The position numbers were made by a program, and so were the translations under genes. From Marinobacter sp. F3R08 (lineage in GTDB: Bacteria; Pseudomonadota; Gammaproteobacteria; Pseudomonadales; Oleiphilaceae), in the NCBI RefSeq assembly GCF_018860425.1, contig NZ_JAHKPI010000016.1, forward strand, positions 1-64,000: 64,000 nt of DNA, in the 5' to 3' direction. Every line of letters begins with the position of its first letter. Position 1 is the stretch's first letter. Shown one piece after another: positions 28,101-34,980 of the stretch. The notes beneath the pieces were generated by a model. That model made no database searches. It saw only the letters and a list, made by a program, of their open reading frames with translations, and had not been told where the DNA came from.

Positions 28101-28843
28101 AATGCCTCAATAAGCCGAGGCAGGTTTTTTCGCTCATCGGCGCCGCCGGTATACAGTACGAAAGGCTGCCTGATACTGAATTTGCCCAGCACGGATGACG
28201 CCACCGCCGCGTCCACGTCCAGCTTCTGGAACTCGGGATCGATGGCCGACGAGACATTGACGAAACAATCGCCTGAGCGTTGAAGATTCTCCATGCCCTC
28301 CTGTTTTGCGGAGTCGGAGATCGCAAGGAACAGTTCTGCTCGCGTCAGATGTTCAATTTTTTGCTTGTAAAAGCGCTGGAACGGGGGATTTGGCGTGAGG
28401 TAGTGATCCGGGTTCAGCAGGGGAATAAGATCGTGAATCGTCACGCTGACGGGTGTTGAGCTGTCAAAACAGCCAATACTGCTGACGGCGTCGTCAACAA
28501 ACCCTTCGAACATGCTGACGATATGGATAACATCTGCATTGAGGCTCGCGAGAAACGCTTCTCTTACGAGCTCTGCCGACCGGCGTCGGGATTCGTTGCC
28601 AGGTTCGCATTCCCTCACTGGCCCTGGCGCATACCAGACCCGGATATTTTCCTGCGGCAATAAACCGTCGAACGCTGTGCGGATAGACTCAACGGTGTCG
28701 GGAAAGAGTCCGTTCAGCGCAAGTATGACGTCATGATCGCCCCGGTTACGGGCTACTGCCTGGGCAAAAGAAAGCGTATGCCGCCCAATACCACGGAAAC
28801 GACTTTCCGTCTGGGCACCCTGCATATCAATAACAATGCGCAT
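25091..28843 (-). CDS. Triple-domain GT4 glycosyltransferase
   Basis: 1250 residues with three successive GT-B domains: about 1-400 (IHDLIPLLNPDHYL; EX7E in HEGFGLPALEAMACGAPVI), about 418-830 (KPRLAFVSPMPPERTGIADY; the donor motif is weakened, RGETSAAVLDCMGHGLPVI, with Asp in place of the second Glu), and about 853-1250 (RRLFLDLTATCRNDLKTGIE; EX7E in GEGFGLPLIEAAQHKLPVM). Multi-domain GT4 enzymes such as WbdA polymerise O-antigen backbones in ABC-transporter pathways, and this gene is the last of the Wzm/Wzt/methyltransferase group. A one-base overlap with the methyltransferase gene (TAATG). The middle domain may be inactive or have altered specificity. Confidence 0.88.
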   Translation of the reverse strand: MRIVIDMQGAQTESRFRGIGRHTLSFAQAVARNRGDHDVILALNGLFPDTVESIRTAFDGLLPQENIRVWYAPGPVRECEPGNESRRRSAELVREAFLASLNADVIHIVSMFEGFVDDAVSSIGCFDSSTPVSVTIHDLIPLLNPDHYLTPNPPFQRFYKQKIEHLTRAELFLAISDSAKQEGMENLQRSGDCFVNVSSAIDPEFQKLDVDAAVASSVLGKFSIRQPFVLYTGGADERKNLPRLIEAFAKLPQQIQTEHQLVFAGKMSEANIAELRRCARECGLAPDNLCFTGYVTDHDLILLYNLCRLYVFPSWHEGFGLPALEAMACGAPVIGANTSSLPEVIALDAAMFDPFDVDSISEKMARALMDEAFRNELRTHGLGQAELFSWDITAQRALSAWGTLDKPRVEECCAPRPDGKPRLAFVSPMPPERTGIADYSAELLPALAEYYNIELVVAQKEVAPSRIGEQFQVRDVDWLRENAGQMDRVLYQMGNAPFHTHMLSLLEEVPGTVVMHDFYLSGLMSWLEIQAGHEHAWTRALYNAHGYSAVRERFRDVEAAKLKYPANFQVLQNAQGMIVHSDYSRRLMHQWYGRELVDSVDVIPLVRQPEQENNRQQARAKLGLGDGDFMICSFGFLDATKLNHRLLESWLQSAVSQSSNSKLVFVGQCPEDDYGKGLLKTIDASGCGDRIHITGFASAEQFRDYLLAADVAVQLRAHSRGETSAAVLDCMGHGLPVIVNANGSMAELDNEAVWLLDDEFADTDLTGALETLWGEPQKREALGQHARDIILSRHAPAECARQYAESLERFHGRAATGSESLIRAVASQKSEVPDSALIPLSECIAASLPLPKPARRLFLDLTATCRNDLKTGIERVARSVLMALLESCPEGYRVEPVYLSNTGGRWHYRYASHYVLGLLGCPTDALEDEIVEPESGDILLGLDLSGDVLVQAAQSGLFVDYRNRGVRVYFTVFDLLPVQMPDVFPAGARSGHTEWLRTVSQFDGAVCISRTVAGDLSEWQAEVGLAREQGRAFDVRWFHLGADVASSAPSRGVLPGAERTLGLLGARPTFLMVGTIEPRKGHLPVLDAFEQLWSQGVDVNLVIVGQEGWKGLADSERAGILKTLERLKAHPEDGKRLFWLPGISDEYLGKVYGASTCLIAASYGEGFGLPLIEAAQHKLPVMARDIPVFREVAGTAAWFYPSDRALPEAIKGWLAAYQEGAHPKPDDMPWLTWKESAAQLVDILIKSQAR

Positions 28844-30150
28844 TACGCCTGCTTCCTTTTTCTATCCATTGCCGTGCGAAGCTTGAAATAGGTTTGACGG
28901 GCGTGGGGCGTGAGCTCTCCCAGGGTTTCTGACGAGGAGCGGAATTCCTGAAACGCCCCCCCACTTGTGCCAACCTGTCTGAAAAAACCACCTCCGTGGT
29001 ACAGACTCCTCATGCGGCTGTATAACCCCAGCCGCTGGGCCATGGTCACACACCACGTCCGCAGGCGTGGCCGGGAACCGATAAAGGCCACCAGGAACGC
29101 GATTACTGGCAACATGATTTTACGAATCAGGGCCTTACCACGCGCGGCCGGACCAAGTTTCCGCAGTAGCGAAACCTGAAAAGCCGACCACCGCAAAGGC
29201 GCTGTTATTCGCCAGGAGCGGCTCCTGTAGACGCTGGCCAGCTCTGTCTCGGTCGCCGTGGCTCTGGCTTGAGCCTCATCAGCAATCACTTCCGCGCGCC
29301 CGGCTCTTTCTGCCGCCAGCCTGGCTTCGGCCATGGCACGCTCGGCATAATCCGCACTCTGGTTGGCCAGTTCGGCAGTCCGAGCCAATGCCGTATCAAC
29401 CTGGCTGTCGTAGCGCCCGGTCAGCGCCGCGAGTGTCACACCTCGCTCCGTGCTGAACGCATCGTTCAGTAGCCCGGTGACCTCTTCGCTGGCTGCTTTC
29501 TGTGCCACCACCGCATAATCCGGACTTACGCCTTCAAAAACATCCAGCAACCGAAGTGGAGAGGCCCCCTCCGAGACCCATTTCTGCTCCTGCAGCCTCA
29601 ACACACGGGTCCGGCAGAAGCCGTAATATTCGGGCAGAAATGACAGCAGTTCGGGGGGAATCGGTCGCTCGTGGGTGGGGTCCAGATAAAAGCTGTTGGC
29701 GCCGACCGTGACGTTTTCAGGATTGGGTGTTTCCAGTATCAGCAATCCTCCGGGAATCAACACCCGGTGAGCAAGCTCGATAAGACGCTGCAAGACGTCG
29801 AAGGGCAGATGCTCGGCAATATGAAATCCCGACACCACGGAAGCGCTGGCTTCCGGTTGCTTCTGCAAATAGGTAACAACATCCTCAAGCTCGACTTTCA
29901 GCCCCCGGCTCTTTGCCGCTTCCAGCATGCCGGAGCTCAGATCAACGCCAACCGCCTCAAAACCAATGTCGCCAAGAAGCTCCAGCCACTCACCTCTGCC
30001 GCACCCCAGATCAATGGCGTGGGCACCGCCACCAACTTCCAACAACGGCTCGACGAAAGGCCGGTACACATCAAGGCGACCTTTGATCGACTCCCGGGAA
30101 CCCCGGTATTTATCCTCGAAGGCCCTGTAAAAATCCTGTTGATCGTTCAT
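28843..30150 (-). CDS. SAM methyltransferase with coiled coil, possible O-antigen chain terminator
   Basis: 435 residues. N-terminal class I methyltransferase: AIDLGCGRGEWLELLGDIGF (motif I), GVDLSSGMLEAAK and HIAEHLPFDVLQRLIELAHR. Residues about 245-310 are Ala/Glu-rich heptads (ARTAELANQSADYAERAMAE, then RAEVIADEAQARATATETEL), a likely coiled coil, followed by SVYRSRSWRITAPLRW and a hydrophobic basic C-terminus that could bind the membrane. In E. coli O8/O9a, WbdD caps the chain and its coiled coil measures length. The same architecture without the kinase is seen here. It overlaps wzt by four bases, supporting this role. Confidence 0.75.
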   Translation of the reverse strand: MNDQQDFYRAFEDKYRGSRESIKGRLDVYRPFVEPLLEVGGGAHAIDLGCGRGEWLELLGDIGFEAVGVDLSSGMLEAAKSRGLKVELEDVVTYLQKQPEASASVVSGFHIAEHLPFDVLQRLIELAHRVLIPGGLLILETPNPENVTVGANSFYLDPTHERPIPPELLSFLPEYYGFCRTRVLRLQEQKWVSEGASPLRLLDVFEGVSPDYAVVAQKAASEEVTGLLNDAFSTERGVTLAALTGRYDSQVDTALARTAELANQSADYAERAMAEARLAAERAGRAEVIADEAQARATATETELASVYRSRSWRITAPLRWSAFQVSLLRKLGPAARGKALIRKIMLPVIAFLVAFIGSRPRLRTWCVTMAQRLGLYSRMRSLYHGGGFFRQVGTSGGAFQEFRSSSETLGELTPHARQTYFKLRTAMDRKRKQA

Positions 30151-31358
30151 ACGGTAATCTTCGGCTCAATCCAATTGCAGCCCTGGAACTGCATCCTGTT
30201 GACATTCACCACATTGAAAACCATCGCAAGATCCCGCCATTCGTAATTGGCCTCAATGTGCGAATCCATGGCATGAAGCGCAGTAACCACTGAATAACTG
30301 CCCACGCCCAGATTGGCGGGAAACGCGATAACAAACCGGTGAACACTGCCTACTTCGGGATCAACAATCGCCTGGCGGCTATGCCATGTGTTGGTACCGT
30401 ACATTACCTGTCCGAGACGATCCTTGATCCCGTAGCCAAGCACAAGGCTGCTGATCGGTTTATGAACCTTGACCGATATTCGAAGCTCGACGTTCTCACC
30501 CACTTCAATGTATTCCGCCATCTCGCCCCGGGCGTTGAAAAGCGCAATGTCTTCGATTTTCGCTTCGCCGGTGCCGGATTGCGTCTGCACCTTGCCACTG
30601 TCGAGTTTTTTGACTTTTACGGTGCTGTTTTCTTTTTCTGCAATCAGCGCGTTATAAAAGTCCATAACTTCTTCGGGCGCGCCGTCCTTGATCACGGCCC
30701 CTTTTTCCAGCAGAAGAACACGATCACACAGAGCCTGAATCGAGGTACGGTCATGAGAAACAATAAGGAGCGTTGTTCCCTCGGCCTGGAACTCGCGGAT
30801 TCGACCAAAACTCTTGTGCTGGAAATAGGAATCGCCGACGGAAAGCGCCTCGTCCACAATCAGAACGTCCGGACGCCAGGCGGTGGCCACCGCAAACGCC
30901 ACTCTTACCTGCATCCCGCTGGAATAGGTGCGAACCGGCTCGTCGAAATAAGCGCCTACTTCCGCGAAGGCTTCAATCCGGTCAATGGCTTCGTCGACCT
31001 CGGCTTTGCCAAACCCCATGATCGACGCTGCGTGATAGACATTCTGGCGGCCGCTTAACTCCGGGTTAAAGCCCATCCCCAGTTCGAGAATGGCGGATAC
31101 CCGCCCATTCAGAACAACGTTGCCACCACTGGGCTGCAATGTGCCGGTGATCAACTTGAGCAGCGTGCTCTTCCCTGCACCATTCTGACCAACCAGCCCG
31201 ACAGCCTCCCCGGCGCCGACCTCGAAGGTAATATCATTGATTATCCTGGATACGGCCACTGGCCTGACCGGCACGCCAAACCAGGTGGCCACGCGTTTCC
31301 ATTCCGAGCTGAACTCACGGAACTCTTTGGTCAGACGCTGAACACTCAGGACGCTCAC
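30147..31358 (-). CDS. wzt: O-polysaccharide ABC exporter, ATP-binding subunit
   Basis: 403 residues. Nucleotide-binding domain with Walker A GQNGAGKSTLLKL, signature YSSGMQVRVAFA and Walker B DVLIVDEALSVGD. Residues about 260-403 form the extra C-terminal carbohydrate-binding domain that recognises the capped O-chain end in Wzt of the O8/O9a type. It therefore agrees with the methyltransferase next door as a chain-end modifier. Overlaps wzm by four bases. Confidence 0.94.
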   Translation of the reverse strand: MSVLSVQRLTKEFREFSSEWKRVATWFGVPVRPVAVSRIINDITFEVGAGEAVGLVGQNGAGKSTLLKLITGTLQPSGGNVVLNGRVSAILELGMGFNPELSGRQNVYHAASIMGFGKAEVDEAIDRIEAFAEVGAYFDEPVRTYSSGMQVRVAFAVATAWRPDVLIVDEALSVGDSYFQHKSFGRIREFQAEGTTLLIVSHDRTSIQALCDRVLLLEKGAVIKDGAPEEVMDFYNALIAEKENSTVKVKKLDSGKVQTQSGTGEAKIEDIALFNARGEMAEYIEVGENVELRISVKVHKPISSLVLGYGIKDRLGQVMYGTNTWHSRQAIVDPEVGSVHRFVIAFPANLGVGSYSVVTALHAMDSHIEANYEWRDLAMVFNVVNVNRMQFQGCNWIEPKITV

Positions 31359-32149
31359 AGTTTGTCCACCATTTCTGCATTGGCCTTACGAACCAACCAC
31401 AGCCCCAACACCAGAAGCACGGCCCCGATCAGCCCAAGGATACCCAAATCGAAAAGGTTCGGTGATTGCTGATACGCCAGTACGTCATGGTAGGCGTTTA
31501 CCAACAGGTACACCGGATTGAAAAACAGAAACCCCCTGACGTCTTCAGGAATGATCACAACGGGATAGACTATTGGCGTAAACCAGAACAAGAATTGCAG
31601 GACGATGGGGACCACCTGCGCCAGGTCTCTGAGGAAAACGTTCAAGACGCCAATGATCACGCCCAGCCCCAATGCAAACAGCAGCAACACTCCAGTAATG
31701 ACCGGCATCCAGACTATTGTCATTGTTGGCGCGTGTCCTAAAAATGCGAAGATCACGATGATCGCCGCAAAAAGGACCAGGTTGTTTATCAGTACCGTGC
31801 CAGCGGTTATGAGAGGCAGCGTTACTTTCGGTATACGCATTTTCTTGAGCAAATCACCATTACCCACGAACAGGTTCAGGCAACGCGAGAGAGTGTCGCT
31901 GAACAGCGTCCAGGCGAGTATTCCGGATGTGAGATAGATGGCATAGGCATACCGGTTGTCAATGCCATCAAATTTTGCAGACAACACCGCAGAAAGGACA
32001 AAAGCATAGATCGCAACCATCACCAGAGGGTGGATGATTAACCACAATCCCCCAAGACGGCTGCGCGCAAACTGGTTTACCAGTTCATTGCGAATGGAAG
32101 AGGCCAGAAAATGCCGGTAAAGATAGACTCCCTTAAGCCAGCCGTTCAT
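31355..32149 (-). CDS. wzm: O-polysaccharide ABC exporter, permease subunit
   Basis: 264 residues with about six membrane helices of the ABC-2 type (LGGLWLIIHPLVMVAIYAFV, YLTSGILAWTLFSDTLSRCL, MPVITGVLLLFALGLGVIIG). The short N-terminal HFLASSIRNELVNQFARSRL amphipathic segment is typical of Wzm/KpsM/TagG. It moves undecaprenyl-linked polymer to the periplasm. It starts only 32 bases after the TolC-family gene. Confidence 0.94.
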   Translation of the reverse strand: MNGWLKGVYLYRHFLASSIRNELVNQFARSRLGGLWLIIHPLVMVAIYAFVLSAVLSAKFDGIDNRYAYAIYLTSGILAWTLFSDTLSRCLNLFVGNGDLLKKMRIPKVTLPLITAGTVLINNLVLFAAIIVIFAFLGHAPTMTIVWMPVITGVLLLFALGLGVIIGVLNVFLRDLAQVVPIVLQFLFWFTPIVYPVVIIPEDVRGFLFFNPVYLLVNAYHDVLAYQQSPNLFDLGILGLIGAVLLVLGLWLVRKANAEMVDKL

Positions 32150-32181
32150 GAAACATCTCCCCAGGGCAGAGGCATCATGGC

Positions 32182-33492
32182 CTACTGGCTTACCGCGATC
32201 ATGTCATTTACAGAAAGCGTGCCCGCAATCTGGCGCAATTCAAACTGAAGCAACGCATTGGAAAATACTTCCCGGGTTTTATCACGACGTATGCCGGATA
32301 ACCTGTTGCGACTGTCCAGCACCTCATTGAGCCCGCGCACGCCTCCCAGAAAACCCTGCTCAGCAGCATCAAGGGCAGCTCGTGCCGAACTTTCTGCGGT
32401 GCGCAGCGCCTCGATCCGGCTGTAGCTTCCCCGAAGTTTTTCTGTGACCCGAGAGACCTCCACCTGCACCTGGTTCAGGGTATCTTTCACAGAATACTCT
32501 GCGGCATACATGCGGGCGGTGGCCTGCCTCACACGAGACGAGGTTCCGCCCCCTTTGTACAGGGGAACCCTCAACTGGAGCTCAACCCGCGCTTCCTTCC
32601 GGATGGTGGTCGCAAAGGTGTCGTTATCGGTGTAACTGGCACTCAGATACAGCTCAGGCCAGTGCGCAGCTTTTTCAGCCTTTCGTGTTGCTTCTGCCAG
32701 ACCGAGTTCACCTTTCGCACGCAACAGTTGCGTAGCATTCTGAGCCGCCAGCTCCGCCCAGTTCTTTTCCAGAAGAACCGGCGTACTGCGCCAGATATCC
32801 CTGGGGATGGGCTGCAACTCCTGGTCCTCCACCCGAATACCTGAAACCGCCTCGAGGTTTTTTATGGCGGCCCGGAAGTCATGACGCAAACCGGCAAGTT
32901 CCGCCGAAACCTCGTCAATTCTTGCTTTCGCATCCAGAGTGTCCGCCTTGGTGGCAAAGCCACGGGCGCGCATGTTTTCTAGCTGATCGAGCCGCCGCTC
33001 ATGGCTTTCCCGCTCTTCTTCAACAATCTCTGTTTCAGCGAGCAACATTTGCGCGTGAAGGAACGCCTCAATTGCAGAGTACCCGATTTCAAGTTCGCGC
33101 CCGGCAAGCTGGTCCGCCGCGAGTTTTTCTCCCGCTTTGGCCCGATCAATTGCCCTGAAAGCCCTTTCCGAATAGACAACCTGATCCAGGCTAACGTCAT
33201 AGCTGGTGTGCTGATCCCGGTCAGTAAGACTGCTTTGCACGTCAAAATCCCGGGTATATTCAGAGGTACCGTAGCTGGCGGTAGCCTCAACCTGTGGCAA
33301 GACTCCTGCCCAGGCTTCCCGCACGCCTTCTTTTTCTGCCTGATAGATGTACTGCTCACTCTGAATACCAAAGTTCTTCTCTAAAGCGCTCTGGTACACG
33401 TCAGCCAGGCCAACCCTGCCAACAGGCTCTGCGGCGACAGACAACGTCGACAAAAGCGAGAACACCGAAACAATCGTTCGCTGAAACTTCAT
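32182..33492 (-). CDS. TolC-family outer-membrane channel of the type I secretion system
   Basis: 436 residues with a signal peptide (MKFQRTIVSVFSLLSTLSVAA) and two internal repeats of long helices with the OEP pattern (YQSALEKNFGIQSEQYIYQA in the first half, LLRAKGELGLAEATRKAEKA in the second). RVPLYKGGGTSSRVRQA is a signature region of the T1SS outer-membrane type. It completes the ABC-HlyD-TolC trio, six bases after the HlyD gene. Confidence 0.93.
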   Translation of the reverse strand: MKFQRTIVSVFSLLSTLSVAAEPVGRVGLADVYQSALEKNFGIQSEQYIYQAEKEGVREAWAGVLPQVEATASYGTSEYTRDFDVQSSLTDRDQHTSYDVSLDQVVYSERAFRAIDRAKAGEKLAADQLAGRELEIGYSAIEAFLHAQMLLAETEIVEEERESHERRLDQLENMRARGFATKADTLDAKARIDEVSAELAGLRHDFRAAIKNLEAVSGIRVEDQELQPIPRDIWRSTPVLLEKNWAELAAQNATQLLRAKGELGLAEATRKAEKAAHWPELYLSASYTDNDTFATTIRKEARVELQLRVPLYKGGGTSSRVRQATARMYAAEYSVKDTLNQVQVEVSRVTEKLRGSYSRIEALRTAESSARAALDAAEQGFLGGVRGLNEVLDSRNRLSGIRRDKTREVFSNALLQFELRQIAGTLSVNDMIAVSQ

Positions 33493-33498
33493 ACTGTG

Positions 33499-34977
33499 TT
33501 ACTCCTCCCGAAACGCGCGCTGGAACATGCGAGTAACCGGATCAAGAAGATACTGAAGCGCTGTGCGCTCTCCGGTCTTGATCATGACCTCGGCGGGCAT
33601 CCCGGGTAACAAATACATACCCTGATGCTGCATGGTTTCTCTTCCGGCCTTAGTGACTTTCACTTTGGCCTCGTAATAGCGCTCCTCGCTTTTCTCGTCT
33701 TCCAGCGCATCGGCAGACAGGCCAACCAGCTCACCTTCAATGATATCGGCGGTTTGCTGATTGAACGCAGACAGCCTGACATCGGCGGTCTGACCAATCG
33801 CTACCCGATCAATATCCTGTGGCTGCACTCGAACCTTGATCGTGTATTCCTGATTGCTTGGAACAATCTCCATGACCGTGTCTCCGGACCTGACAACCCC
33901 TCCGACGGTGTGCACAGCCATAGCGACCACGGTACCGGTAACAGAAGCCGTAATCGTTGTTCGCTCAAGCGTATCCCGCAGCGCTGTTCTCCGGGCCCGC
34001 AGATCCGCCATGGTTTGCTGTGTTTCTCTCAGGCGCTCTGCAACTTCTTCGGCATAGTTCTGCTTAGTGACCAGCAACTCGGACCGTGTTTCACCAATCT
34101 TGATTTCCAGTTCAGCCAACCGGGATTCATTGCTCGCCTTTTCGCCTTGCAGGCGATACAGCTCCCGCTGCATTTCGTTTATCCGGTTCCGGTCTGCAAG
34201 TTCCTGCTCGAAGAGCTCCTGCCAATTTTTCAGCTCTTCCTGATAGCTCTCGATGCGAGAGTTCAGGTTACGGTTCATCGCGCGCAGGCCATCCATTTGC
34301 TGGGTAAGTGCCCGAATCCTCTGGCTGTAGATATCAATCTGACCATCCAGAGCCTCGGTTCGGGACTCAAACAGGCCTCTCTGGCCTTCCACGATGTTAC
34401 GCGCTGAAGGAATATCCTGCTGCAAGAGCTCCTCGGGAAACTCGATTTCGTCAGCACCAACCCGTTCCGCCCGAAGCCGCGCTTCCCGGCCGAGCACTTC
34501 CCGGAGTTCGGATTCAACAACATCAAGCTCCGCACGGGCTCTGGTGTCGGACAGAACGATTAACGGATCACCTTTTTCAACCTGATCTCCGTCTTGCACC
34601 ATCAATTCGTCGATAATTCCGCCTTCCAGGTGCTGAACAACGCGGTTCTGGGACTCAACAATGACCTGCCCCGGAGCAATAGCCGCTCCATCCAGCGGGG
34701 CCAGTGCGGCCCAACCGCCCGCACCAACAAAGGTCACCAGAAGGACCGTCAGGCCTGCTCGTATGCGACGACCATAATCCGTAGGGATGCGTTCCATCCC
34801 CTTGGAGACGTTCCCCGAACCTTCTTTGGTCTCCCGGGTATAGGTTCCGGGAAGAGCGCTTTCATCCACTTCTTCCCACGCTTCTTCCTGTTCCTCACGG
34901 GGGGATGCTTCAGCTTCGGAGGGCTGAGTTTCTTTATGAGCTTCCGATTGCTCCCGAAGATCTTTGTCGTTCGCCAT
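33499..34977 (-). CDS. HlyD-family membrane-fusion protein of the type I secretion system
   Basis: 492 residues. Cytosolic Glu-rich N-terminus (residues 1-65; PREEQEEAWEEVDESALPGT), one membrane helix (AGLTVLLVTFVGAGGWAALA, about 73-92), a lipoyl half-motif (GQVIVESQNRVVQHLEGGII), a long periplasmic coiled coil, and the second half-motif near VRAGETVMEI-type sequence (VVRSGDTVMEIVPSNQEYTI). It joins the ABC protein to TolC. Three bases separate it from the ABC gene. Confidence 0.94.
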   Translation of the reverse strand: MANDKDLREQSEAHKETQPSEAEASPREEQEEAWEEVDESALPGTYTRETKEGSGNVSKGMERIPTDYGRRIRAGLTVLLVTFVGAGGWAALAPLDGAAIAPGQVIVESQNRVVQHLEGGIIDELMVQDGDQVEKGDPLIVLSDTRARAELDVVESELREVLGREARLRAERVGADEIEFPEELLQQDIPSARNIVEGQRGLFESRTEALDGQIDIYSQRIRALTQQMDGLRAMNRNLNSRIESYQEELKNWQELFEQELADRNRINEMQRELYRLQGEKASNESRLAELEIKIGETRSELLVTKQNYAEEVAERLRETQQTMADLRARRTALRDTLERTTITASVTGTVVAMAVHTVGGVVRSGDTVMEIVPSNQEYTIKVRVQPQDIDRVAIGQTADVRLSAFNQQTADIIEGELVGLSADALEDEKSEERYYEAKVKVTKAGRETMQHQGMYLLPGMPAEVMIKTGERTALQYLLDPVTRMFQRAFREE

Positions 34978-34980
34978 GGA

